Positions 1 through 7,734 are shown, counted from the stretch's first letter. The stretch: DNA of 14,408 nt from Clostridiales bacterium (GCA_019417795.1 DXUR01000034.1:1-14408); one strand, 5' to 3'. Numbers and translations: made by a program. Notes: a model not told the origin generated them from the letters alone.

Positions 1-62
1 GCGATGGACTGTATACCCACATGGTGGATCTGCAAACCGACAGCCAGAACTGGTCTATCTGA
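1..62 (+). CDS. 3' end of a probable ABC transporter (partial)
   Basis: Only the last 19 codons are in the window, read in the frame starting at base 3 and ending at TGA 60-62. The tail reads DGLYTHMVDLQTDSQNWSI. A Y-x-HMV-x-LQ tail with a closing S-x-x-W resembles the extreme C-terminus of ABC exporter ATPase/permease proteins of Clostridia, but this rests on family memory of a very short stretch. It runs opposite to the operon and has its own terminator at 119-158, so it is an independent unit and probably marks the flank of the module. Confidence 0.4.
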   Translation, partial: DGLYTHMVDLQTDSQNWSI

Positions 63-118
63 TCCGACAGAATTGACAGATCAGTTCCACCCATCCAGAA
101 TCAGCAGATACGCATAGT

Positions 119-158
119 AAAAAGGGCATCTATCCCAGAGGGAATAGATGTCCTTTTT
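119..158 (+). terminator. Rho-independent terminator, probably bidirectional
   Basis: A long inverted repeat runs from 119-136 to 140-158 with loop AGA. The left arm begins AAAAAGGGCATC and the right arm ends GATGTCCTTTTT. It has one bulged A and one G-U pair. A T-run closes it on the plus strand and the matching A-run gives a T-run on the minus strand. It lies 57 nt after the plus-strand stop at 60-62 and would also stop any minus-strand read-through. Confidence 0.85.
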
Positions 159-340
159 AGTGTCTGCTAAGTCCCAAATGTCTCCATCTTGTAACTCGGA
201 TCCCAATATGTTACAATAAAAATTAAAGAAGCTGACCAAAGCAAAAAGGGCCTGTCACAATATATGCTAAAAAATGATAGTGCGATTTACCATCGTAATA
301 TTTCTTGCTACATTTGACGCACTTATCATCAAAATCGAAA
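159..340. other. AT-rich intergenic gap without a convincing gene
   Basis: This stretch separates two terminators and is visibly more AT-rich than the operon. The one open frame (274 onward) runs through the terminator and into the antisense of the last operon gene, so it is not credible. It contains a promoter-like pair at 189-217 and the string GGGCCTGTCACAAT near 248, which looks a little like the tip of a transposable element; no matching inverted partner was seen in the window. Confidence 0.5.
189..217 (+). promoter_or_regulatory. Possible sigma-A promoter with no visible gene
   Basis: TTGTAA (189-194), a 17-bp spacer and TACAAT (212-217) match the -35/-10 pattern. No plausible ORF follows before the terminator hairpin at 341-368, so it could drive a short RNA, be a relic, or be chance in AT-rich DNA. 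Confidence 0.25.
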
Positions 341-368
341 GGGGCATCGGCTCAACTGCCGATGCCCC
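330..368 (-). terminator. Operon terminator (minus strand)
   Basis: A perfect 11-bp stem pairs 341-351 (GGGGCATCGGC) with 358-368 (GCCGATGCCCC) around loop TCAACT. It starts 11 nt past the stop of the last operon gene. On the minus strand it is followed by TTTCGATTTTG, a moderately T-rich tail. It should end the long operon transcript. The plus side also has T-rich sequence (CATTGTTTTATTT). Confidence 0.85.
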
Positions 369-379
369 CATTGTTTTAT

Positions 380-1369
380 TTATGCCGCCCTTTGCTGAAA
401 CCGCTGGCTGCGGATGCTCTTGGCCCGTACCTGAAGCTCCTGCGAAAGAAGCTTCAAGACGGAAAACTCATCATCCAGCCCGTCCAGTTCCCGCTGCAGC
501 ACGTCCTCATAGTGGCGCTTCTTTTCCTCCAACGCCTGTACCTTGAGTACCCAGCGATCCATAACCGCGGGACTCTGGCTGCTGCTCTTAATGAGGTAGT
601 CGCACTTTTCCTGATAGGCCGCGATCTCCTTTTTCACTGCCAGATAGAATTCCTCCGTCATCTTATCCCGCTGCTTGGCGTCATCAATGATGTAGAAGCT
701 GTTGACCACCAGCGGCGTCTGCTTTTTATTCAGTCCGCTGAGCAGGGTGATGAAGTCCTCGAAAATATCCACGCGCTCCATAAAAGTGCGGGGGACAAAG
801 TACATATGGCCGGTGACACTCAGCTTGGTGGCCTCCATTCCCCGCAGAAAATTAACGCAGATGGTCTCAATCTGCTTGCGGTTTGCGCAGCGCTGGTAGA
901 GCTCAAAAAGCTCCTCCGCTTTTCGGCAGCAGCTCTGCACATCCACCGCATCGTCCAGCACGAGATTATCACAGCGGAACATCCCGTCGTTCTTACCGCA
1001 GCTGATATTCGCCAGCTTTTCATACCGGTTGGTTTCGCGGTTCAGGGTTTCTTTGACCAGTTCCCGTGAAAAAATGCCGGCAGTTCGCTTATTATCACGG
1101 CAGTAGGCAAGATAGATATTCGTCTCGCCGTCTACTGTGACCGGAACCCGCTCCCGGATATCGCCTGTGGCAGAGCGGAACGCATCGCCGAGAGAAAGCC
1201 GGGTGCTGCCGGTGTAGGGAATGCCCATGCTCTCGCACAGCGAGGACAGTTCATCCTTATCCACCAGCAGGTTTGCAAGAGAAAAGTATAAGAACTTTCC
1301 AAGCATATGCTCCTGATCGCCCTGTGCCGCACCGAGGAACTGATTCATGTTGATGATCTTTTCTTCCAT
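380..1369 (-). CDS. Uncharacterised 329-aa protein, possibly DUF6744-like
   Basis: Last gene of the operon. ATG at 1369 is preceded by AAAGGA at good spacing, and the previous gene stops 18 nt upstream. No catalytic motif is obvious. The protein looks soluble, with no signal peptide or membrane segment, and its last ~80 residues are charged, heptad-like helix. I have a weak recollection of similar proteins labelled DUF6744 next to primases on Clostridial plasmids; this is not verified. Position beside the primase and SMC-like genes suggests a role in element replication or maintenance. The C-terminus is QQRAA, sharing the Arg-Ala-Ala ending of four other operon proteins. The operon terminator follows immediately. 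Confidence 0.8.
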   Translation of the reverse strand: MEEKIINMNQFLGAAQGDQEHMLGKFLYFSLANLLVDKDELSSLCESMGIPYTGSTRLSLGDAFRSATGDIRERVPVTVDGETNIYLAYCRDNKRTAGIFSRELVKETLNRETNRYEKLANISCGKNDGMFRCDNLVLDDAVDVQSCCRKAEELFELYQRCANRKQIETICVNFLRGMEATKLSVTGHMYFVPRTFMERVDIFEDFITLLSGLNKKQTPLVVNSFYIIDDAKQRDKMTEEFYLAVKKEIAAYQEKCDYLIKSSSQSPAVMDRWVLKVQALEEKKRHYEDVLQRELDGLDDEFSVLKLLSQELQVRAKSIRSQRFQQRAA

Positions 1370-1387
1370 ATTGCTGTCCTTTCTTTG

Positions 1388-2455
1388 TTACATGGTTGCC
1401 GCCTGACTGAGAAGGTAGTCGTCCACTCCCTTATAGGCGGGATTCCATGTGTATTTTGAATAGCGAATGCCTGGGATCTTTCGCACTTCCTTCCGCATGG
1501 TGAGAATGGCGCTGCGCACATTTGGATTGGTCATCTGGTCCATGTCCATCGCCTCTACGACTTCGCGGACGCCAAGACTCCGGATGGTATCATTCAAACC
1601 GTTCAGCGCGTTGACGCCGCCGATGCAGATAAAGAGCGCATCTTGTGCAAGGAAACTGGCTACATCGCCCTTCAACGGACCTTCCGTCAGAAACGCACGC
1701 TTGCTTTGGGTGTTCCCTGTCACATGCACCCACGAATAGCTGCGGGTGCCGGATGGCAGATTTCGGCTGGAAAGCCAGCGGTATTTGCGATTGGCCTGCT
1801 GCGCATCATCCAGACGGATCTTCAGCCCTTGAATCAGCCCATCCTTGTTCCGAACCGGAATCAAGAAACCGTTGGGGCCGGAGAGTGTCCAGTCGCCATA
1901 ATAGGTGCGAAAGCCCGGAATACCGTGCAGGTCATGGCCGTGACTGCGCAGGAGGTCAGCCAAAAGCCGACGTCCGCGCTCTGTCTCCGGCATACTGCGG
2001 TACTCGTTTCTTCGGATGCGTTCTTCGCTCAAGCCCCGTTCTAAGAGATTCTCGCCGTGTTTTGGGAGAAGCGTCAGATGCGCCAGCATATCCGAATACA
2101 CGGCATGGCGCTGCTCCAATGAGCAGGGCTGCCGTTCCTGTGTTTGGGGAGATGGCGGTTGGGGCAAAGGGTAGACCTTGCTCTCATGCGCCAGCTCCAG
2201 ATAAGCCTCTTTGTTACAGATCCCTTTGAGCCGTGCATACAGGCTTACGCTGTTGCCGTGGGCGCCGCAGAGATTGCAGCGGTATTGGTCGGTATCCGTA
2301 TTGAGGCTTAAATGATATTTTCCCCGCCCATGGTCACCGCAGAAGGGGCAGCTTGCCTCGACTTCCTTTCGCCGCAGCGTCCGGGAGTCGAGGACAAGCC
2401 CACACCGTCTGGCCGTGTCCACAATGGGGATCTTATCGTAGATTTTTGCGGCCAA
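1388..2455 (-). CDS. DNA primase-like protein (CHC2 zinc finger + Toprim)
   Basis: This 355-aa protein probably makes RNA primers for replication of the element. An N-terminal zinc finger has the form CPFC (36-39), 20 residues, CNLC (60-63). A Toprim-like region carries TEGPLKGD with Glu258, then AMDMDQ with Asp304/Asp306 as the metal-binding DxD, then KGVDD (342-346). A small GFLIPVRNKDG segment (196-206) is typical of phage and plasmid primases that use a DUF3854-type Toprim. It is shorter than DnaG (~600 aa) and has no DnaB-binding region. The start is TTG at 2455: an in-frame TGA lies 6 nt upstream, and GGAGGTGA sits at proper spacing. The SMC-like gene stops 15 nt before it. Confidence 0.88.
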   Translation of the reverse strand: MAAKIYDKIPIVDTARRCGLVLDSRTLRRKEVEASCPFCGDHGRGKYHLSLNTDTDQYRCNLCGAHGNSVSLYARLKGICNKEAYLELAHESKVYPLPQPPSPQTQERQPCSLEQRHAVYSDMLAHLTLLPKHGENLLERGLSEERIRRNEYRSMPETERGRRLLADLLRSHGHDLHGIPGFRTYYGDWTLSGPNGFLIPVRNKDGLIQGLKIRLDDAQQANRKYRWLSSRNLPSGTRSYSWVHVTGNTQSKRAFLTEGPLKGDVASFLAQDALFICIGGVNALNGLNDTIRSLGVREVVEAMDMDQMTNPNVRSAILTMRKEVRKIPGIRYSKYTWNPAYKGVDDYLLSQAATM

Positions 2456-2470
2456 ACGGTTTCACCTCCA

Positions 2471-4306
2471 TCATGCGGCTCTCTGCTCCGCAAAGGCAAT
2501 GGGTCTTATGGGTTTCACCTGCAGCGCCGCGCCGCTGACACATTTTGCCATGATGATCTGTCCGGTGGGCCTTACATTGGCAAGGTCATCTACCGACTCC
2601 ATGTTATCGACAAACACGGGGTAATTCCGCCCGGTCAACCGCTTCATCAGCTCAGAGACCTCCATGCCGGCCCGGATCTTCTCCGAAAGAGAGAGTCGGT
2701 CGTAACGGCGGCCGCCATACTGGAATTTGAAGGTGTCTTTGACTTCCCCGGTGGATTTCACCACATCGTAGAGCGAGATCTCCACGCGATTCATTTTAAG
2801 CTGCGAGAAGGTCAGCTCTGCCCGCTTGCTGATGTAAGCAATCACATCGGCCATTTTGCGCTTGATCTCCGCAATGTTGGCATTGGCCTGCGCGATCTCG
2901 CGGTCAAAATCAGGAAGCTGCGCCGCCGTCATATCCTGAAGCGCCGCTATTTTCGCTTCGCTCTGCCGCAGTTCCTCCCGGCATGTACCGAGGCGGTCGT
3001 ATTCCGCCTGTGAAAGATTGCCGTACTCCAGATCAGCAGTCAGCGTCTGGATCTCTGCGCGCAGACACTCCGTCTCTGCGGAAGCCTGCTCCGCAAGCGA
3101 GGCACAGCGCTGCTCCATTTCCGCAGCTTCCGCGGCCCATTTACCAAGGTCATCTTCTTTGAACCGTGCGAAGGTATCCGCAGCCTTTTTGTCCATCTCC
3201 TGAAGCTCTATCAGCTGAGCGCGCTGTTCGCTGCCGGCAGCATAAAGCTCGGAGAGCACTTTTTTCAGCGCCGCCTGCACTTCAGACAAGCTCTGCTCTG
3301 TCACGCTCCGGTGACAGGCAGGACACTCCATACCGGCGTGAAACGCCTTATATGCAGCGTTTTCCCGCTGATACCGCACACCCAGGTCTTTGACTCTGGC
3401 AGACGCTTCCGCCAACGCTTCCGTGAATTTGGACTGGTACTTCTCCACTTCTCTGCGGGCGATCTTTTCCCGAAGAAGCTGAAGCTGTTCCCGCAATTTA
3501 GAAGTATCGGCGCGTTCATCCCTGGCAGCTTCCTCATATCGTCCGCTCAGTTCTACAAGCCGCTCCTGCATGGCGCTCACATCCATGCTGGAAAACTGTC
3601 TTTGCTCCAGTTCCGCGATCTCCCTGCGAAGGAGGTCTGCCTGCAAGGTCAGCTCCTGCTCGGCCTGCTCATGGGATTCCCCCTGGGACGCCGCCAAGTC
3701 CTTCTGGCCTCTCAGATAGGTAATGCGTTCCTCCAGACCACGGATCTCCTCCCGGCAGCGCTTAAGACTGCCCTCCGGCGAGAGAATCGTCTCGTTTTTG
3801 AGATGTTCCCGCACGGGCTCAGATAGCTGAGAGAGTACCGTTTCATGAGGGATCGTGGGAAGATATCGCTCCAAAAGCTTTTTCCCATCCTCTCCCAACT
3901 CCTCGATAAAGTACAAGGGATTGAAGATGGACAAGAACACATCCCGCTCTCCAAAGAGATCTGCCAGATCCAACTGCCGGATCTCATAGCCATCATAGGT
4001 GATGGTCATGCGGTTTTTCCTGCGGGTGCGATTGAGCTCATGGAGCGTGCCTGTTTCGTCCACAAAGCACATCCGAATGGCGACATCGGGGTTATTCTCA
4101 TTGTGCAGGCGATCAATCCCACGTTCCCCAAAGAAGGGACAGCCGGTAACGGCAAAGGCGATGGCGTCTGCAATGCTGCTTTTCCCTCGCCCGTTTCCGC
4201 CTGTGATGACCGTGGGGTTGCCGAACACCAGCTCTGTCGGCTCCTCATAGGACTTGAAGCCCGAAAGCATCAGGCTGGTAATTTGAAACTGCTCGATTTT
4301 TTTCAA
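2471..4306 (-). CDS. Rad50/SbcC-like SMC-family ATPase with zinc hook
   Basis: This 611-aa protein has the architecture of DNA-end-processing SMC ATPases. Walker A is GGNGRGKSS (36-44). A coiled-coil arm (~180-320) leads to a CPAC zinc hook (328-331), then a returning coiled coil (~340-490). The signature-like segment LSLSEKIRAG (538-547) is followed by a Walker B-like NYPVFVDNMES (561-571). The usual DE pair of Walker B is DN here, so ATP hydrolysis may be slow or use another acid such as Glu570; related phage/plasmid proteins often show this. No SbcD/Mre11 nuclease is in the window. The start is TTG at 4306, chosen because AAAGGAGC lies at correct spacing and no ATG is closer. It lies between rad52-like and primase genes, suggesting a recombination-linked replication role. 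It ends AEQRAA. Confidence 0.88.
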   Translation of the reverse strand: MKKIEQFQITSLMLSGFKSYEEPTELVFGNPTVITGGNGRGKSSIADAIAFAVTGCPFFGERGIDRLHNENNPDVAIRMCFVDETGTLHELNRTRRKNRMTITYDGYEIRQLDLADLFGERDVFLSIFNPLYFIEELGEDGKKLLERYLPTIPHETVLSQLSEPVREHLKNETILSPEGSLKRCREEIRGLEERITYLRGQKDLAASQGESHEQAEQELTLQADLLRREIAELEQRQFSSMDVSAMQERLVELSGRYEEAARDERADTSKLREQLQLLREKIARREVEKYQSKFTEALAEASARVKDLGVRYQRENAAYKAFHAGMECPACHRSVTEQSLSEVQAALKKVLSELYAAGSEQRAQLIELQEMDKKAADTFARFKEDDLGKWAAEAAEMEQRCASLAEQASAETECLRAEIQTLTADLEYGNLSQAEYDRLGTCREELRQSEAKIAALQDMTAAQLPDFDREIAQANANIAEIKRKMADVIAYISKRAELTFSQLKMNRVEISLYDVVKSTGEVKDTFKFQYGGRRYDRLSLSEKIRAGMEVSELMKRLTGRNYPVFVDNMESVDDLANVRPTGQIIMAKCVSGAALQVKPIRPIAFAEQRAA

Positions 4307-4342
4307 AGAATTGCTCCTTTCCGTTTTTCGCTGAATCGCTGT

Positions 4343-5344
4343 TTACGCCGCCCTGTCCTCCTGTGGGACGATCTCATAGGATTCCAGCACATAAAATGCC
4401 ACGGTATCCTGCTGACGCATGGTGATCTTTACATTGCTCAGAACGGTGCCTGCGCTCAGTTCGGGCCGTGCGCCGCGGGCGAAGGCCGGGATCTGCTTGC
4501 CGTCCGGCGCTCGGAGCGTAACAAGCGTGCTGCTGCCGCTCATACCGCCCTGTACCTTGGTGCTCAGAACCACATAGCAGTCTGTTCTCTGCCGCGCTGC
4601 GCTCTGCGGCGGGGTAAAGGGGACTGTGCGGGAAACCGCCTCTCTACTTTGCGGTGCGGACGGAGTCTGCTGTGAATCGCTCCGTGTCGTAGGCCGGTCT
4701 GCTCTTTGCGGAGCCGATGCAGGCGTGGTCTGGGCATTTCCCTGCTTTGGCTGCGGACTTGCTGCAGGCGCGTTTTCCTCCGGTGCTGTCTGCCCCGGTA
4801 GGGTTTTCGGCGTCAGCAGCGATTGAATGCCGCAGGCCGCGGCCGGTGTCAGCCCCAGGCGCTTCAGCGCGCTCAGATAAGCGTTATCCAGCCTGGCGCG
4901 TTCACTATCCTTGATCACAAAGCTGCGCCCGCGCTTCTCAATCTCGACCCAGACGGTATTAAGGTCGTACAGCACGCGGCCGATCCCCCATTGGACGGCA
5001 GCGCGCTTCATACTGTCGGATAGACCGCCCTTGACAGACTCGATATCCGAATCTTCGGCGCCGTCCCACTTGGTAATGAAGCCGCGGCCTTCAAAGTAGA
5101 TGGCGATGCCGCAAAGCTGCGCCTCCTTTTTCCCGTTGCTGTGCCAGGGCTTGAAGTCGTTATACCAGTTCTCCGGCCCGCAGACTTCGTCCAAGCGGTT
5201 CTGGATGGCGCGGTTTGTCACATAGGGAACGGCCAGGCCGCGCATCTTCTCTTCTATCGTGTTCTGTAGCCGCCATTCCAGATCCTCCGGGGCGAAGGGC
5301 TTTGCGAGAGCCTGCTGCATTTCTTTTGGGTTAAGCTGTGCCAT
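4343..5344 (-). CDS. Rad52/Rad22-family single-strand annealing protein
   Basis: Residues ~14-165 match the Rad52 family: RGLAVPYVTNRAIQNRLDEV, GPENWYNDF, a short AIYFEGRGF strand segment, and GGLSDSMKRAAVQWGIGR are typical core motifs. Such proteins anneal complementary single strands in phage and plasmid recombination. A Pro/Gln/Thr/Ser-rich linker (~177-253) connects to a beta-rich C-terminal domain (~254-330), which I do not recognise. ATG 5344 was chosen rather than the upstream ATG at 5386 because GGAGGTAACATC lies immediately before it and the longer form would overlap the E2-like gene; the E2-like stop (TAA) lies inside this ribosome site, 4 nt away, implying coupling. 333 aa, ending QEDRAA. 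Confidence 0.9.
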   Translation of the reverse strand: MAQLNPKEMQQALAKPFAPEDLEWRLQNTIEEKMRGLAVPYVTNRAIQNRLDEVCGPENWYNDFKPWHSNGKKEAQLCGIAIYFEGRGFITKWDGAEDSDIESVKGGLSDSMKRAAVQWGIGRVLYDLNTVWVEIEKRGRSFVIKDSERARLDNAYLSALKRLGLTPAAACGIQSLLTPKTLPGQTAPEENAPAASPQPKQGNAQTTPASAPQRADRPTTRSDSQQTPSAPQSREAVSRTVPFTPPQSAARQRTDCYVVLSTKVQGGMSGSSTLVTLRAPDGKQIPAFARGARPELSAGTVLSNVKITMRQQDTVAFYVLESYEIVPQEDRAA

Positions 5345-5348
5345 GATG

Positions 5349-6038
5349 TTACCTCCTGCTGATAAAATCTCCCAGTGTTTTTCCATTGGATACCAGAATG
5401 TCCGTGTAGTAATATGCGGGATCTTTGTCCTTGAGATGCTCCAGAAGCTCTCCGTGCGAAAGCTTTAATCTGTTATGCTCCCTGTCATACATATCGTCGT
5501 TGTCAGGTAGACCCAGCAGATACCGGGGAAAGTTCTTCAGCGCGGAAATCTTTCGATACCGCGGCAGCACATTGTTGCCCGTGCAGACCCGATCATCCGA
5601 ATGGACATTGGAAAAGGGGTAAAAGAACATCGGCGTATCCACGGTTGGCGCTTCATCGGCAACGACGCCCATGGAACACTCCGCGACTTTGCCGTTTTCC
5701 AGAACCCGCACGCCAAACACCATGCGGGGAATCGGAAAATTTGGGTATTCCTTGTCCCCATAGATCACATCTGCCCGCAGTTCCGGATTCCAAAGCACGA
5801 AATACTTCTCCGTGGCAGACATGGATAGGTGAAGGCAGTGTTCCGGAAGAAAGCCGCTGTCCAGATAATCATTGCTGGCATAGCTCTGGTTGATAACATA
5901 GTACAGCTCCAGAGGATCAATTTCCCTGTAGGCGGCAATGCCGCCCGGTTTTTGCTCCTCTACAATGATCGTGTTTCTGGTGGGAGATAACCGCAGAATG
6001 ACATCTCTCGAATAATCCTTGTTTTCAGCCGGCTGCAT
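5349..6038 (-). CDS. E2-like protein, PRTRC system protein B type (Prok-E2 family D)
   Basis: 229 aa. The segment MFFYPFSNVHSDDRVCTGNN (137-156) resembles the E2 active-site loop HPNV-x-x-x-G-x-[IV]C-L: Asn144-Val145 sits where HPN-V is, and Cys152 is the candidate thioester cysteine. Upstream, LPEHCLHL, YFVLWNPELRADVIYG and FPIPRMVFGV match the order of motifs in PRTRC-B proteins. In a conjugation pathway the cysteine would receive the adduct from the E1-like enzyme. The start overlaps the preceding stop by 1 nt (TGATG), with AAAGGAGG ahead. It lacks the canonical His of HPN, so activity is inferred. It is separated from the E1/JAB pair by ten genes but on the same operon. It ends SRR, not AA. 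Confidence 0.78.
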   Translation of the reverse strand: MQPAENKDYSRDVILRLSPTRNTIIVEEQKPGGIAAYREIDPLELYYVINQSYASNDYLDSGFLPEHCLHLSMSATEKYFVLWNPELRADVIYGDKEYPNFPIPRMVFGVRVLENGKVAECSMGVVADEAPTVDTPMFFYPFSNVHSDDRVCTGNNVLPRYRKISALKNFPRYLLGLPDNDDMYDREHNRLKLSHGELLEHLKDKDPAYYYTDILVSNGKTLGDFISRR

Positions 6039-6583
6039 CAGGCAGCCTCCTTTCTTGTGTTTTCCGTTTCTCTCTCAGCAAGTTTTGCCTCTATTCGCCG
6101 GATGCTGCATTGGCAGTAACGAAGCAGATCCACCAGCGAATTTGCAAAATAGAGCGGCTCGTAGTAATCCGGCGACAGGCAAAACTCCAGAACGACATGA
6201 TCTCCGGCGATATGCTGTGAGAATTTGTAAACGGAGTTTGTTGCCCCCAGCACGAAATACTCAGTAATATCATGCAGCTTTTTACTCCATACGCTTTGCC
6301 TGCTTCCGTGCTTCGGATCAGAAGCGCGCCCCTGCTCATACAGCCGGTCGATGATTGGATGGGAGCATTGCACGACGGTCGCTTCATACTCTTCATCAAA
6401 GAAAAAGTTTACATCGTCAAAAATATCCCACATAACTTCATCGATCACCATGAGAAGCTCCTCCATATCAACGACAGGGTGGCTTTGGCAAAAGATGTGT
6501 GCGGCATCCGGAGACTGCATATGCAGGAATTTAATCATACGCAGAAGCAGCAGGATATCGTCTTCATACTCAATTCCATACAT
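6038..6583 (-). CDS. Uncharacterised 181-aa protein
   Basis: The start is ATG 6583, not the earlier ATG 6697: GAGGTG stands 7 nt before it and overlaps the stop of the previous gene (TGA 6594-6596), while the longer frame would overlap that gene by over 100 nt. The protein is acidic in its middle (DEVMWDIFDDVNFFFDEEYE) and has aromatic-rich segments near the C-terminus, then a charged helical tail ending TRKEAA. No known catalytic motif is seen and there is no signal peptide. The stop overlaps the E2-like start by 1 nt, so the two are translationally coupled, which suggests a partner of the E2-like protein. I do not recognise a family. Confidence 0.75.
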   Translation of the reverse strand: MYGIEYEDDILLLLRMIKFLHMQSPDAAHIFCQSHPVVDMEELLMVIDEVMWDIFDDVNFFFDEEYEATVVQCSHPIIDRLYEQGRASDPKHGSRQSVWSKKLHDITEYFVLGATNSVYKFSQHIAGDHVVLEFCLSPDYYEPLYFANSLVDLLRYCQCSIRRIEAKLAERETENTRKEAA

Positions 6584-6593
6584 AACCGGCACC

Positions 6594-6896
6594 TCAAAAG
6601 AAAGAGCGCTCTTGCCGCTGGAAAACAGGAGCTTTCCGACAGTAGTGGATAAAGCCCTGTATCCAACCATCGAAGACCCGATGATAGACCCACTCATAAT
6701 TTTCGGGCGTTACATTCTCTATTTGGAACGCATCCCAATCAATGATAGAAAGGTCAATGGTTTCTTCTTTATCAAAGGCTTCCAGCAGCTTTTGGATATA
6801 CGGGCTGTGCTCTGATTTGGGGAATAACGCCGCGTCGTCTTTTTGCGAAACAGAAAGCAGCATTTTTACGAAAGCATCCTGATCAAATGCAGTCAT
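6594..6896 (-). CDS. Uncharacterised 100-aa acidic helical protein
   Basis: The start is ATG 6896, chosen over ATG 7061 because GGAGGTGG lies 8 nt upstream and the longer form would sit inside the preceding gene; it overlaps that gene's stop by 4 nt (ATGA). The protein is mostly helical and acidic in its first 60 residues (FDQDAFVKMLLSVSQKDD, EAFDKEETIDLSIIDWDAF) with a basic, aromatic C-terminus ending QERSFF. No domain is recognised. Its length and charge would suit a small adaptor or accessory protein, but this is only a guess. The following gene starts 10 nt beyond its stop. Confidence 0.72.
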   Translation of the reverse strand: MTAFDQDAFVKMLLSVSQKDDAALFPKSEHSPYIQKLLEAFDKEETIDLSIIDWDAFQIENVTPENYEWVYHRVFDGWIQGFIHYCRKAPVFQRQERSFF

Positions 6897-7444
6897 CTTT
6901 TTTCCACCTCCGGGCTGAGCCGCACGACGCAAAGGGCATATCCGGCAGGGTTTGACAGAATCGCCCGCTGTTCCTCTTGAGATGCGACCGCACGGCCGAG
7001 GGCGGTATAGTAAATCCCGCAGTCCGGGAGCGGTGCGCCTTTTTGCAGCGAAATGTGCCACAGCGCGTGAATCATCAGCTCCGGATCGCTGCCGTCAACA
7101 ACCACGGGGCAGATGAGCGAATCGCCTGCTTTCTGCGCATTGTCCATATCCACCTTTTTAATCATGGCGGCTGCATGAAATGCAACGGCCTCCTGCTGTG
7201 TCTGCTGCCCGGCCAGGAAGAGCGTTAAGAACAGCTCCGGCTCCTGACAGCCCAGCGCCACGCCGAAAGGACTGGTGAGTTTATGTCCCCATGCGTCATT
7301 TGCGGGATGGAACTGGCGGTACAGCTTTCCCAAGGCAGGCATCAGCAGATTGGATACCTGTCCCCAAACCTGCGCGCTGAGCGCGGCCTTGCTGCCGGTG
7401 AGCTGATCTACCGGAACAACAACTGCCATGTTGCAAAACTTCAT
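6893..7444 (-). CDS. Uncharacterised 183-aa protein
   Basis: Start ATG 7444 fits the ribosome site GAGGTG with 7-nt spacing; ATG 7450 would leave only 1 nt. The protein is a mixed alpha/beta soluble protein: MKFCNMAVVVPVDQLTGS begins with a beta strand, followed by helical segments, then LICPVVVDGSDPELMIHALW and a C-terminal strand YALCVVRLSPEV. No catalytic signature or known domain is recognised, and there is no membrane segment. It sits in a run of coupled small genes between the methyltransferase and the E2-like gene, with 11 nt to the previous gene and a 4-nt overlap with the next. Confidence 0.75.
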   Translation of the reverse strand: MKFCNMAVVVPVDQLTGSKAALSAQVWGQVSNLLMPALGKLYRQFHPANDAWGHKLTSPFGVALGCQEPELFLTLFLAGQQTQQEAVAFHAAAMIKKVDMDNAQKAGDSLICPVVVDGSDPELMIHALWHISLQKGAPLPDCGIYYTALGRAVASQEEQRAILSNPAGYALCVVRLSPEVEKR

Positions 7445-7455
7445 TCTCATTCACC

Positions 7456-7734
7456 TCAATATTCTTCCGGCAGCAGGATCGTCGTTGCAGAGCGATCCGC
7501 TTCCGTGATGATCATAATGCGAAGCTCTTTGGATACCTGATACCATGAAATAATCCGGTTCCCGCTGCGAAGCGCTTCCTCATTGGTCCTTGCATCGCTT
7601 TCACAGGTATCACCCCAATCGCCGCTCAGATGGCGTTCCAAAAGCCGGATCAGCCCTGCTTTTCCGACCTTATCCAATGCAGCCGGCGTCGTGCAGAGCT
7701 GTCCGCAGCGAAAACGCGCTTTTTTGTCTTGCAT
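7456..7734 (-). CDS. Small conserved plasmid/ICE-type protein (GDWGD ... TEADRS)
   Basis: 92 aa. The segments GQL-x-TTPAAL (11-20), RHLSGDWGD (34-42) and MIITEADRSATTILLPEEY (74-92) match a small hypothetical family I associate with plasmids and integrative elements of many bacteria, where the GDWGD and ITEADRS-TT-LLP-EY motifs are the constant parts. Its function is unknown to me. Start ATG 7734 has AGAGGCAG upstream, and the methyltransferase stop is 15 nt away. The protein appears complete, soluble and full length for the family. It supports the view that this is an accessory element rather than core chromosome. Confidence 0.8.
   Translation of the reverse strand: MQDKKARFRCGQLCTTPAALDKVGKAGLIRLLERHLSGDWGDTCESDARTNEEALRSGNRIISWYQVSKELRIMIITEADRSATTILLPEEY

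Noticed and set aside
240..262. GGGCCTGTCACAAT as an insertion-sequence end
   Set aside because: No inverted partner, target duplication or transposase fragment in the window; too short to support.
305..1069. Plus-strand frame of 254 codons near the left end
   Set aside because: Passes through the operon terminator stem and the antisense of the last gene; no ribosome site.
3845..4675. Plus-strand frame of 276 codons across the SMC-like and Rad52 genes
   Set aside because: Crosses the boundary of two well supported minus-strand genes and shows no domain or ribosome site.
6584..6697. N-terminal 38-residue extension of the 181-aa protein
   Set aside because: Would overlap the previous gene by 104 nt; GAGGTG before ATG 6583 gives a better start.
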